Shown here piece after piece: positions 9,299 to 18,169 of a DNA stretch of 64,000 nucleotides; the stretch's first letter is position 1, and each line of letters opens with the position of its first letter. The notes beneath the pieces are model-generated. The model worked only from the letters and a program-made list of their open reading frames with translations. It had not been told where the DNA came from and searched no databases. Location of the stretch: assembly GCA_018268855.1 (NCBI GenBank), contig JAFDVR010000017.1, forward strand, positions 558,001 to 622,000, read 5' to 3'. A program made the translations under genes and the position numbers. The stretch is from Acidobacteriota bacterium (GTDB taxonomy: Bacteria; Acidobacteriota; Terriglobia; Terriglobales; Acidobacteriaceae).

Positions 9299-10036
9299 TT
9301 ATTTTTTCTTATGAATTACAAGACTAATTGCATCGCCTACGAATTCACGCAATTCATTACTTAAAGCATTCGTCACAAAGCCCATGCCAAAGGCTTTTAT
9401 CGTCTGGCTCGCACCCTGATCGCGGGTGGGGTAATACAGGTTGGCCAAACCATTTGAGGTAGCAATCGCAGCAATGTTGGCCAGATAGATTTCGTTTCCG
9501 CCCGCATCTTTTTTCGTCACAAAAACGCGAGACGCCGCATACACCGCACGGTTGCCAATGCTGTATTTGCGACCTCGAATGTAATAACGCGTGTCTTCAT
9601 GAAAGATATTGCCGTAAATTGCGTCACGAGAGATTGTCTGCGTTGCGCCCTTTAGTAAGGACGCCCCAAAACGTTCCCCATATCCTGCGCTATCGGTTCC
9701 ATAATGCGGCCGGCTGTCCCACACATGACTCCAGCCAGCGGTGAAAGCTGACGAGCCAATATTCTCAATCGAACCTACACTCTTCAATGACATCAGTACC
9801 TTGTCGGCCGCGCTCTGCGGCGGCGCAATCTGAGTCGGTTTGATGACATGAGCATAGGGTGATGCGTGAAGTGCATTGCCTGGAACCTCGTTTTGCCCCC
9901 CGAAACCCACGTAGCTCGCACCCGGTGAATCCGGCAATTCTGTTGGGGCTGCGCCGTTTTCGGCATGTACGGCCAGAAAAGCCGAAGTCAGCACACAGAA
10001 TGCAGCAAGGAAGCAAAGTTTTTTCAGCACGTTCAA
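9299..10036 (-). CDS. Exported protein of unknown function
   Basis: 245 residues from a TTG start at 10036, chosen because GAGGAG lies nine bases upstream and it opens a signal peptide (NVLKKLCFLAAFCVLTSAF, cut near VHA). The mature protein is rich in Gly, Tyr, Ala and Ser, with SRPHYGTDSAGYGERFGASL and an IFHEDTRYY motif, which suggests an outer-membrane or periplasmic protein. I do not recognise a named family. It shares the direction of the ABC exporter with a 12-base gap, so it may act with it at the envelope (inference). Confidence 0.6.
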   Translation of the reverse strand: MNVLKKLCFLAAFCVLTSAFLAVHAENGAAPTELPDSPGASYVGFGGQNEVPGNALHASPYAHVIKPTQIAPPQSAADKVLMSLKSVGSIENIGSSAFTAGWSHVWDSRPHYGTDSAGYGERFGASLLKGATQTISRDAIYGNIFHEDTRYYIRGRKYSIGNRAVYAASRVFVTKKDAGGNEIYLANIAAIATSNGLANLYYPTRDQGASQTIKAFGMGFVTNALSNELREFVGDAISLVIHKKK

Positions 10037-10144
10037 GGGTATAAACTCCTCACCTTCAAGACGCCTTAGGCGGCTTCGGAGTTGTATGATGACGAGTCTT
10101 AGTTCGCCCACTTCTTCGCGTACTGTTTCTTACGAATCAAGACT

Positions 10145-11419
10145 TTACGTTGCGTCAATCACAGTTTTTAGACGATCTGTCAGCTTCGCGCGTCGCATAA
10201 GCCAATAACAAACAACCATCGCCACCGGGTGCATGAATCCCATGATGATAAATACACCTTTATATGAAAATCCCTCCACGATATGTGCAGTGATTCCCTG
10301 AAACAGAAATCCGCCGATACCGCTGCCCAGCATCAGGATGCCAAAGACTGTACCAATACACTCCATCGGATACACGTCATTCGTAATCGTCATCAGGTTC
10401 GTCTTCCATGCCATGTGCGCAAAGGTGACGATGCAAAGTACAACGATCAGTCCGGCCATCGTATGCGTCCCCGGAATCAGCAAACTCACCGGCATAATGG
10501 CAGCACACACCGCCATGGGGATAAACCGCGCCCGAACAGGACTGCCCGCCCACGTAATCATGCGGTCCGAGAGCCATCCACCGAACAGTCCACCAATATC
10601 AGAAGCCAGGTACGGTAGCCATCCGAAGATAGCTATCTGCGTCAGCGTGAAGCCGCGCTGTTTCTGCAGATATCCCGGCAACCAGAAGAGATAGAACCAC
10701 CACACCGGATCGGAGAAGAAGCGCGCCAGCATCAGTCCCCAGATATCCGGTTTTGCAAGTAATTGCTTGACCGTCGGCTTCCCCTCCGGACAAAGAACCG
10801 GCGGGCCCGAGTGAATGTAATCCAACTCCGCATCTGTGATGGATGTGTGTTCGCGCGGAAGCCTGTACAACAGCAGCCACGGAATCAGCCAGATAAATCC
10901 GAGCAGACCGGTCGCCACAAACGCGTACCGCCAGCCGTAGTGGATCAGCAGCCAGGCAACAAGAGGCATGGCAATGATAGCGCCAAGCGCCGATCCGGCA
11001 TTCGCCAGCCCATTAATAAACGCGCGCTCTTTGGGCGGATACCACTCCGAAGCTGCACGGCAGGCAGCGTTGTAGTTGCCCGGCTCACCAATGCCAAGCA
11101 AGACCTGAAAGAAGCTGAGCGACCCTGCCGTCCGCGCAAATACATGTAGTACGTTAGCGAACGACCACCACGAAACGAAAGCTGCAAGCGCTTTGCGGGT
11201 GCCCCATCTATCTACCAGAAAGCCCGACACCACGTACATGATGGTGTACGCCAGCAGCCAGCCCTGTACTATGTGCGCGTAATCCAATTCTGAAAGATGA
11301 AGGTCCCGCATCAGGTGCGGCTTCACCACAGAAAGCGTCTGGCGGTCGATGTAGTTGATCACGGTAGACGTGAACAGCAACGCGGCGATATACCATCGCA
11401 GATTCTTCAGCTTTCTCAC
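10145..11419 (-). CDS. MFS transporter, anion:cation symporter family (hexuronate/galactonate-type)
   Basis: 424 residues with 12 hydrophobic segments. The first helix is followed by NYIDRQTLSVVKP, and the loop after helix 2 reads GFLVDRWGTRK, the MFS signature. GIGEPGNYNAACRAASEWYP is typical of ExuT/GudP-like symporters that take up hexuronates or sugar acids. The start is GTG 11419, preceded by GGAGGAG. A 41-bp element and promoter at 11452-11515 are nearly the same as those ahead of the FAD oxidoreductase, so both probably belong to the regulon of the XylR-type gene between them. Substrate assignment is by family only. Confidence 0.85.
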   Translation of the reverse strand: MRKLKNLRWYIAALLFTSTVINYIDRQTLSVVKPHLMRDLHLSELDYAHIVQGWLLAYTIMYVVSGFLVDRWGTRKALAAFVSWWSFANVLHVFARTAGSLSFFQVLLGIGEPGNYNAACRAASEWYPPKERAFINGLANAGSALGAIIAMPLVAWLLIHYGWRYAFVATGLLGFIWLIPWLLLYRLPREHTSITDAELDYIHSGPPVLCPEGKPTVKQLLAKPDIWGLMLARFFSDPVWWFYLFWLPGYLQKQRGFTLTQIAIFGWLPYLASDIGGLFGGWLSDRMITWAGSPVRARFIPMAVCAAIMPVSLLIPGTHTMAGLIVVLCIVTFAHMAWKTNLMTITNDVYPMECIGTVFGILMLGSGIGGFLFQGITAHIVEGFSYKGVFIIMGFMHPVAMVVCYWLMRRAKLTDRLKTVIDAT

Positions 11420-11451
11420 GTCCCGCTATCTCCTCCTCTATGGCTACCTCA

Positions 11452-11515
11452 ATGTAGGGATGCCGGGTAACCAACGTCAATGAGGTTTCCGTTGCCATTT
11501 ATGAGATTTTCAACG
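11452..11515 (-). promoter_or_regulatory. Shared 41-bp operator plus promoter upstream of the MFS gene (copy A)
   Basis: On the minus strand: CGTTGAAAATCT, C, ATAAA, nine variable bases, then AAACCTCATTGACG (11515-11475). 31 of 41 positions match copy B with no gap. The final TTGACG serves as a -35 box, with CTACAT (11457-11452) 17 bases on as a -10, the same spacing as in copy B. Probably the binding site of the adjacent AraC-type XylR regulator (inference). Confidence 0.65.
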
Positions 11516-11600
11516 TCTCCAATTTGGACGGATAATCCTGCATTGTGATACGTTCTCACTGCTGATTCGTTAGACAGATAGACGACAGCCAGACGCGCAT

Positions 11601-12857
11601 ATGTCCGCAACTAAGAAAATCAACACGAGCAAGGAAACGCGCTCACTTTCCGCCAGAAAGCCACCTTCCGGCTTTCGCCCCAGCAAACATAAGCCGCCGC
11701 GTGTTGCTCTTATCGTGGAAACATCCACGCTCTTCGGTCGTCGCTTGCTCAGCGGTGTGGCACAGTACATGCGCGAGAATGGCCCATGGAGCGTCTACTT
11801 CACCGATCGCGCCGTGAACGACGTCACCCCCTCGTGGATATCGAACTGGCAGGGCGACGGCATCATCACCCGCATTGCATCGCCGGAAATCCGAGATGCC
11901 ATTGCCGATCTCGGCGTTCCCGCTGTGGATCTCAACGAGCAACTCGGCGGACTTGGCGTTCCACTCATCTCCAACGACCACAACGCAATCGGAAAAATGG
12001 CCGCTAAACATCTGCTCGACCGCGGCTTCCAGCAGTTCGCCTACATCGGCAACCCCGGTCATCACTGGTCCGATCAGCGCGGACAAGCCTTTGCGCAAAC
12101 CGTAAAAGTTGCCGGTTATCCCTGCACTGTATACGAGGGCAAAGTGGACGACGTAAGCGCCTTGCGCGAAGGTATGTGGGAGAATGAGATGGACCGCATT
12201 GCGCAATGGGCCGCCGATCTGCCTAAGCCCGTGGGCATGATGGCCTGCCACGACTTCCGTGCGCTGCAACTTCTCTCCGCCTGCCGCCTTGCCGATATAG
12301 CCATCCCCGAGCAAGCTGCTGTCATTGGCGTGGGCGCAGACGATGTAGCCTGCGAACTGGCCGACCCGCCGCTCTCCAGCGTCACGCTCAACGCATGGCG
12401 TATGGGCTACGAGGCTGCAGCCATTCTCGATCGCATGATGAAAGGCAAAGCCGCACCGCGCACCGAACTTCGCATTCCTCCGTTGGATGTCTCTGCTCGT
12501 CGGTCGACAGATGTCACCGCCATCGCTGATCCCCTCGTCGCCGCAGCCTATCGTTTTATTCGCGAGCATGCCTGCGACGGCATCAATGTCGAAACCGTTC
12601 TCCAGCATCTCGGCGTCTCGCGCACTTCTCTGCAGGACCACTTCCGCATTGCAGTGAAAAAGTCCGTGCACGACGTTTTGATTGAGACGCGTGTCGCGCG
12701 CGTGAAAGAACTTTTAGCAGAAACTACGCTCTCCATCGATGCCGTCGCCGAACGCTGCGGCTTCCATCACACTGAATACATGAGCAGTATTTTGAAGCAG
12801 CGCACAGGCTGGACCCCTGCCAGTTATCGCCGCGAATATGGCCTGCGGCTCGACTAA
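11601..12857 (+). CDS. XylR-type transcription regulator (sugar-binding domain plus AraC DNA-binding domain)
   Basis: 418 residues. Residues ~30-310 form a periplasmic-binding-protein-like ligand domain (RVALIVETSTLFGRRLLSGV, then the HLLDRGFQQFAYIG segment typical of LacI/XylR sensors). Residues ~315-418 form an AraC helix-turn-helix pair, with ETVLQHLGVSRTSLQDHF as the first and TLSIDAVAERCGFHHTEYMS as the second, ending in the TGWTPASYRREYG signature. This is the XylR order, usually an activator that responds to a sugar. It sits between the divergent MFS gene and the FAD oxidoreductase, both of which carry the same upstream element, so it likely controls them. Confidence 0.88.
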   Translation: MSATKKINTSKETRSLSARKPPSGFRPSKHKPPRVALIVETSTLFGRRLLSGVAQYMRENGPWSVYFTDRAVNDVTPSWISNWQGDGIITRIASPEIRDAIADLGVPAVDLNEQLGGLGVPLISNDHNAIGKMAAKHLLDRGFQQFAYIGNPGHHWSDQRGQAFAQTVKVAGYPCTVYEGKVDDVSALREGMWENEMDRIAQWAADLPKPVGMMACHDFRALQLLSACRLADIAIPEQAAVIGVGADDVACELADPPLSSVTLNAWRMGYEAAAILDRMMKGKAAPRTELRIPPLDVSARRSTDVTAIADPLVAAAYRFIREHACDGINVETVLQHLGVSRTSLQDHFRIAVKKSVHDVLIETRVARVKELLAETTLSIDAVAERCGFHHTEYMSSILKQRTGWTPASYRREYGLRLD

Positions 12858-12864
12858 ACGATTC

Positions 12865-12928
12865 CGTTGAAAATCTAATAAAATTAGTGCAAAACCTCAT
12901 TGACGATGATTGCCCCGCAGTCCTACCT
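12865..12928 (+). promoter_or_regulatory. Shared 41-bp operator plus promoter upstream of the FAD oxidoreductase (copy B)
   Basis: CGTTGAAAATCT, A, ATAAA, nine variable bases, then AAACCTCATTGACG (12865-12905). TTGACG is followed 17 bases later by CTACCT (12923-12928). That would place the transcription start near the ATG at 12937, so the mRNA would be leaderless or nearly so. The element lies just upstream of the -35, where AraC-family activators usually bind. Confidence 0.65.
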
Positions 12929-12936
12929 TGGCTCGC

Positions 12937-14370
12937 ATGGAGCAAAGTCCCAATTCCCCCCGTTTTTTTGAAGAACCCGCGCGCCAGCTACCTGTACGCG
13001 CAGAATACGATGTACTCGTTTTAGGCGGAGGCCCCAGCGGCCTGATCGCCGCACTCTCCGCAGCCGAAAGCGGGCTGCGTGTTGGCCTTGTCGAAAACCG
13101 TAGCTTTGTCGGCGGCAACATGACCATCGGCCTGCCCATCCTCGGTTTCCTCGGCCAAAAAGGCAACCAGATCATTCAAGGCATGCCGCAAAAATTCATC
13201 GAACGTCTGCAAAAAGCAGGCGGCTCCAGCGGCCATCGCTACTGCCCGCTCCACATGAGCCTCACCATCGTGGAACCCGAATTAGTAAAAACCGTTGGCC
13301 TGGAAATGCTGCTCGAAGCAGGCGTGGACGTTACGCTGCATTCGATGATTGCGGGCGTTATCAAAGACGGCCGCAACATAGCAGGCGTCATTCTCCAGAA
13401 CAAAGGCGGACGCGAAGTCGTCACCGCCAAGACTTACATCGACTGCACCGGCGATGCTGACGTGGCCTACGCCGCAGGCGTCCCCACTGAAAAAGGTAAT
13501 GATGATGGCGGTCTTCAGCCCCCGACCCTGATGTTCTGCCTCGCCGGCGTGGACACCGAAAAGCTGCGCCACTCCATCGCGCAGCACCCCAAAACCTACA
13601 TGCTCGACTTCATTCCGAACGAGTATTTCGATCAGAACAATCAGTTCATCGTCGTCGGTCTAAAAGAACTCATCAAGGAAGCGCGTGAAGCCGGATTCAA
13701 CATCAAAACGGAGCGCACTATCATCATCACCGGTCTGCGTCCGGGCGAAGCCTGGATCAACATGACGCGCATGGCCGGCGTGGACGGCACCGATCCGCGT
13801 TCGCTCACCGAAGGCGAGATCGAAGGCCGCCGCCAGATCCCAGACATTCAGCGTTATCTCAAGGAGTATGTTCCCGGCTTCGAGAACTCCTACTTCACCA
13901 AGACCGCTCCGTTCCTCGGTATTCGTGAAACGCGCCGCATCGTCGGCCACTACACCATGGACCGCGACGACGTGCTCAACCGCGCGCGCTTCGACGACGC
14001 CATCGCCGTCGCCAGCTATCCGATCGACATCCACCGTCCCACGGACGACGGATGCACGCTCGAGTGGTCCGGCGACTGCTACGACATCCCCTATCGTTCG
14101 CTCGTTCCGCTTGAAGTGGACAACCTGCTCGTTGCCGGCCGCTGCATCTCCACCACACACGAAGCGATGGCAGCAATCCGCGTGATGGCTACATGCATGG
14201 CGATGGGTGAAGCTGCCGGGCGCGCTGCCGCTATCTGCGCGCAGAAGAACATCCGTCCTGAAGACATGGACGTAAAAGCGCTGCAAAAAGAGTTGCTCGC
14301 GCACGGAGCTTATCTTCGCGGCGCTGAAGAACTTTCTCAGGAGAAGGAGCCATGCGTTACAAACGCATAA
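12937..14370 (+). CDS. FAD-dependent oxidoreductase (FAD_oxidored family)
   Basis: 477 residues from ATG 12937; a TTG at 12910 in frame would add nine residues but lies within the inferred promoter. The N-terminus has the dinucleotide-binding motif VLGGGPSGLIAALSAAESG followed by a Glu (VGLVENRSFVGG). CTGDADVAYAAGVP and a C-terminal LLVAGRCISTTHEAMAAIRV complete the FAD site. This family commonly accompanies sugar and polyol catabolic loci as an uncharacterised dehydrogenase. No signal peptide is evident. It is downstream of the XylR-type regulator and shares its operator with the MFS transporter, so it probably oxidises the imported substrate or a derivative (inference). Confidence 0.82.
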   Translation: MEQSPNSPRFFEEPARQLPVRAEYDVLVLGGGPSGLIAALSAAESGLRVGLVENRSFVGGNMTIGLPILGFLGQKGNQIIQGMPQKFIERLQKAGGSSGHRYCPLHMSLTIVEPELVKTVGLEMLLEAGVDVTLHSMIAGVIKDGRNIAGVILQNKGGREVVTAKTYIDCTGDADVAYAAGVPTEKGNDDGGLQPPTLMFCLAGVDTEKLRHSIAQHPKTYMLDFIPNEYFDQNNQFIVVGLKELIKEAREAGFNIKTERTIIITGLRPGEAWINMTRMAGVDGTDPRSLTEGEIEGRRQIPDIQRYLKEYVPGFENSYFTKTAPFLGIRETRRIVGHYTMDRDDVLNRARFDDAIAVASYPIDIHRPTDDGCTLEWSGDCYDIPYRSLVPLEVDNLLVAGRCISTTHEAMAAIRVMATCMAMGEAAGRAAAICAQKNIRPEDMDVKALQKELLAHGAYLRGAEELSQEKEPCVTNA

Positions 14371-14651
14371 TCCGAATCCTCAACCTGTTTGTCCGGCAAC
14401 GATATGCGCCAGGACACTTATTTCAACCACGAGGTGAAGCACACAATTTGCCGAACCCAATCCGAGCTCTGACTTAGCTCATCACCATTTCGAAAACGAT
14501 TGTTATTCATTCCTCGGCAGACAGCACTCGCCTGGGGAAGCGCAAGACTGCGCTCAAATTTTGGCCAGCACGCGAACGCCTCCACTGAGATGTACGTGGT
14601 GTTCATCAGACGCAAACGCAGTATTCAAAATATTCAGCGAGAACCTTACTT
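14371..14651. other. Intergenic leader of the TonB-receptor gene
   Basis: 281 bases without a convincing gene. It contains CGAAAACGATTG at 14491-14502, which resembles a LacI-family half-operator, but no partner half is clear. No copy of the 41-bp XylR-linked element is found here. Confidence 0.35.
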
Positions 14652-17600
14652 ATGCGAAATTTCATCTGCAAGACTCTGCACCTGTTGTTAGTGGTCATTC
14701 TGCTGACGCCGTTGGCACGCGCTCAGCAAGGCGGCGGCATCATCGGCGGACACGTTCAGGACCCAAGTGGCGCTTCTGTGAAGGGCGCAGAGGTAACCAT
14801 CTCCAACCCTGCGTCGCAGCAGACCATCGTGCTGAAGACAAACGGCGATGGCAACTACACCTCTCCCAGTCTTTCGCTTGGGACCTACTCTGTAACCATC
14901 AAGCAGTCAGGTTTCCGCCCAGAACAACGCAATGACGTTCTCGTGGAAGTCGACGCCCGTCTCCAGGTGAACTTCACCCTCACGCTCGGCAGTGCCGACG
15001 AAAGCGTTACAGTGTCCAGCGAAGGTGTACACGTAAACGTCGAATCTACGGAGCTTGGTACAGTCTTCAACTCTCGCTCGATCGAAGAGCTTCCAGTAAA
15101 CGGCCGCGCCGTTCTTGCCCTTACGCAGCTTACACCAGGTGTTACTTCTAACGCGGGCGCGACCAACAAAGGCTTCGGCGATCGCGGATCGCTACTTTCC
15201 GCCGTTACCATCAATAACGGTCCTAATGCCGCTAATGCCGTGCTGATTGATGGACAGAACGATGTACAGACCTACATCAACGAGGTCAGTATCAATCCAG
15301 CGGCCGATGCCATTCAGGAATTCAAGGTCGAGAGCGGGGTCATCGCTCCCGAGTATGGCTTTCTTGCCGGTGGCGTGATCAACATGGTATCCCGTGCAGG
15401 TACCAACAAGTATCACGGCACGGCGTACGAGTTCCTTCGTAACGATGCTTTCGACGCAAACAATTATTTCACTGGCGTTTCGCGCCTCCGTTATAACCAG
15501 TTTGGCGGCACTTTCGGCGGCCCCATTGGCACCAAAACGGTCTTCTTCGGCAACTATGAAGAATATCGCTACAAGACATTCGACACTTCACTCTTTTCCG
15601 TTCCAACTGTGGCATGGAAAAACGGTGACTTCTCTGACCTCCGGTCCACATCGGGCGCACTCATCAAGGTGTACGACCCTACGACCACCCGCCCCAATCC
15701 TTCCGGCAGTGGTTTTATCCGCGATCAGTATCCCGGCAACAAAATTCCAGACGCCAAGATCGATGCGGTGGCCAAGGCCATTAATGCGTTTTATCCGGAT
15801 CCTAATCGCACACCGGACAACGCGAACACGCAGACAAACAACTACCAGGGTCCGACGGCAAATGCCCGATCAATGCGTCAATATCTCGCTCGCGTAGATC
15901 GTTCATGGTCTGAAAAGCACACCATGTTTGCACGTTACGCGTATTACCTGCATTACACCGATACGGGTGGCGGCATTTACAGCGTAATTCAGCCTTTCCT
16001 TGGTCATCGTGACGATCATTACGCCAATTATGCCGCTATCCTGGAAGATACCTACATCTTCTCGCCTTCACTGATCAACGAAGCACGCCTTAACGTGCTG
16101 CGCACAAACTTTACCTTCCAGGCAGCAAGTGCGAACCAGGGATGGCCGCAGAAACTTGGGCTCCCCAGCAGCGTGCCTCCAACCACCTTCCCACGCATCT
16201 CAAATGGCTTTGCAACCGTGTCAACGGCAGCCGTGGGCAAGCGCGCCGCTACGAACCCTCAGTTTTCTGACATTGTGACTCTTGTGCGGGGAAAGCACTC
16301 CATGCGCTTCGGAGTGGATTTCCGCATTGACCGCGGCTACAACACACAAACGGCGCAGCCTTCTGGTCTGTACAACTTCGCCACTGGCCTCACTGGCAAC
16401 CCACAAAGTCAGAGCGGCACCGGTTATCCGTTCGCTTCGTTCATGGCAGGAGCAGTGACGAGCGCAACTGTCGATACCATTCTCGGAGCCTCGCAGATCA
16501 ACCACAGCTACTCGTTCTTCTTTCAGGACACATGGAAGATTACCGACCGTCTCACCCTCAATCTAGGTGTTCGCTATGACCGTCAGATTTATCCGTATGA
16601 ACAGAACAACGGTGAGAGCAACTTCAACCCATTCATAAAGGATCCGAACGGACTGATGGGGGCAATGGAATATGCCGGTGTCAACGGTGTTCCACGTGCT
16701 CCACGCGATACGGATAATACCGATTTCGCGCCACGCGTCGGATTCGCATGGAACGTTTTTGGCAACGGCAAAACGTCAGTTCGTGGCGGATATGCCGTCT
16801 ACTACCCGACCATCTTCTCCACCGACTTCTTTGGAGCGACGACGGGCTTCGCCAGCACTATCACCACCTACTCGGCGCCAGGCGGCGACACGAACCAGTC
16901 CGCCTTCTATCTGCACAATGGGTTTCCCTATGCCCCGACACAGCCGTTGGGCGCATCGCTTGGTCCAGACGGATTTCTTGGAGGAAGCGTAACCTACGAC
17001 GCACGGAACGAAGGCACCACTCCGCAATCGCAGCAGTTCGTTCTGTCTGTTCAACAGGCGCTTCCCTTCCGCTCCGTCCTCGATATCGCGTATGCCGGCA
17101 ACCACGGAACGCACTTCGTCGCCGGAACGTATTCCATGAATCAGATCAATCCTTCCTACCTTTCTCTCGGCAAGTCACTGCAGGACCCCGTGCCGAACCC
17201 GTACTATTCGGTTCTTCCTTCCACAAGCAACTTGAAGAAAACCACCATCACGCGGCAGCAATCGCTGTTGCCATTCCCCTACTACGTGGATGTTTCCCAT
17301 CGTTTCCCGCATGACGGCAACTTCATTGGCCATTCGCTACAGATCTCTTGGCGCAAACAGATGTCCAAAGGGTTGACGGCGGTGGTCGGTTATACCAAGT
17401 CCAAGCTGATCGACAACAGCATTTCGACCCCGGTCAGCTTCAACGGTGTCGTTCAGGCGACGAAGTTTACTTATCAGAACAACTACGACCGAGAGGCGGA
17501 AAGATCCATCGATCCATTGGACCGCTCGCAGATCCTCAATATCAGCGCGGTGTATGACCTGCCGTTCGGAAAAGGCAAGACGTTCTTCTCCAACGCCGGG

Positions 17601-18077
17601 CCAGTCTTGAACCGCTTCATTGGCGGCTTCCAACTCAACACAGTGACACAGTTCAAAGCAGGTTTGCCACTCACCATCTCGGGTGCGAACAATAAGCTCG
17701 CGACCCGCCCCAACTTCTTCCCTGGAAGAAGCGCAAAGTCTGACAATCCTACGCTTGCGCGGTGGTTTAACGTCGATGCATTCGTCAATCCGGAGGACTA
17801 CACCTTCGGCAACGTCCCCCGCACGCTTCCTAACGTTCGCGGTCCTGGCGTAATCAACTCGGACCTCTCGGTCTTCAAGGTGACTCCGATTTACGAGAAC
17901 CTGAAGCTCGAGCTACGTGTGGAAGCATTCAACGTATTCAACCATCCAAATTTCGGACTGCCAGGCATGACCTTTGTTCCGGGCACCAATGGCCAGTCCT
18001 CAACAGCCACCTTCGGCAAGATCACAGATGCAGCTGACCCACGCCAAATCCAACTTGCTGCAAAACTTCGCTTCTGA
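14652..18077 (+). CDS. Oar-like TonB-dependent outer-membrane receptor
   Basis: 1141 residues. Residues 1-24 are a signal peptide ending LARAQ. Residues ~30-110 form a carboxypeptidase-regulatory-like beta-sandwich (GGHVQDPSGASVKGAEVTI, then GNYTSPSLSLGTYSVTI). A plug domain follows (SRSIEELPVNGRAVLALTQL, with a VLIDGQNDV segment), and the rest is a large beta-barrel ending in the aromatic LAAKLRF, as outer-membrane proteins do. This is the OmpA-related/Oar architecture abundant in Acidobacteriota. Substrate is probably a carbohydrate or its oligomer, judged from the adjacent sugar-type regulator and transporter; that is inference. A hairpin terminator follows. Confidence 0.9.
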   Translation: MRNFICKTLHLLLVVILLTPLARAQQGGGIIGGHVQDPSGASVKGAEVTISNPASQQTIVLKTNGDGNYTSPSLSLGTYSVTIKQSGFRPEQRNDVLVEVDARLQVNFTLTLGSADESVTVSSEGVHVNVESTELGTVFNSRSIEELPVNGRAVLALTQLTPGVTSNAGATNKGFGDRGSLLSAVTINNGPNAANAVLIDGQNDVQTYINEVSINPAADAIQEFKVESGVIAPEYGFLAGGVINMVSRAGTNKYHGTAYEFLRNDAFDANNYFTGVSRLRYNQFGGTFGGPIGTKTVFFGNYEEYRYKTFDTSLFSVPTVAWKNGDFSDLRSTSGALIKVYDPTTTRPNPSGSGFIRDQYPGNKIPDAKIDAVAKAINAFYPDPNRTPDNANTQTNNYQGPTANARSMRQYLARVDRSWSEKHTMFARYAYYLHYTDTGGGIYSVIQPFLGHRDDHYANYAAILEDTYIFSPSLINEARLNVLRTNFTFQAASANQGWPQKLGLPSSVPPTTFPRISNGFATVSTAAVGKRAATNPQFSDIVTLVRGKHSMRFGVDFRIDRGYNTQTAQPSGLYNFATGLTGNPQSQSGTGYPFASFMAGAVTSATVDTILGASQINHSYSFFFQDTWKITDRLTLNLGVRYDRQIYPYEQNNGESNFNPFIKDPNGLMGAMEYAGVNGVPRAPRDTDNTDFAPRVGFAWNVFGNGKTSVRGGYAVYYPTIFSTDFFGATTGFASTITTYSAPGGDTNQSAFYLHNGFPYAPTQPLGASLGPDGFLGGSVTYDARNEGTTPQSQQFVLSVQQALPFRSVLDIAYAGNHGTHFVAGTYSMNQINPSYLSLGKSLQDPVPNPYYSVLPSTSNLKKTTITRQQSLLPFPYYVDVSHRFPHDGNFIGHSLQISWRKQMSKGLTAVVGYTKSKLIDNSISTPVSFNGVVQATKFTYQNNYDREAERSIDPLDRSQILNISAVYDLPFGKGKTFFSNAGPVLNRFIGGFQLNTVTQFKAGLPLTISGANNKLATRPNFFPGRSAKSDNPTLARWFNVDAFVNPEDYTFGNVPRTLPNVRGPGVINSDLSVFKVTPIYENLKLELRVEAFNVFNHPNFGLPGMTFVPGTNGQSSTATFGKITDAADPRQIQLAAKLRF

Positions 18078-18086
18078 ATATTGATC

Positions 18087-18120
18087 GTCATAGGGCAGGA
18101 ATAAAGTACTGCCCTATGAC
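18087..18120 (+). terminator. Hairpin terminator after the TonB-receptor gene
   Basis: GTCATAGGGCAG and CTGCCCTATGAC form a perfect 12-bp stem around a ten-base loop, followed by ACTTATTGTT. It separates the receptor gene from the phosphodiesterase gene. Confidence 0.8.
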
Positions 18121-18169
18121 ACTTATTGTTAAGTGAGATCTCTGCATCTTTCTTAAAAAGGAGGTATTA

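Noticed and set aside
11643..12671. A 342-codon open frame antisense to the XylR-type regulator
   Set aside because: Shadow of a high-GC gene; the plus-strand protein has full domain homology.
14491..14502. LacI-like half operator CGAAAACGATTG upstream of the TonB receptor
   Set aside because: No symmetric second half and no LacI gene nearby.
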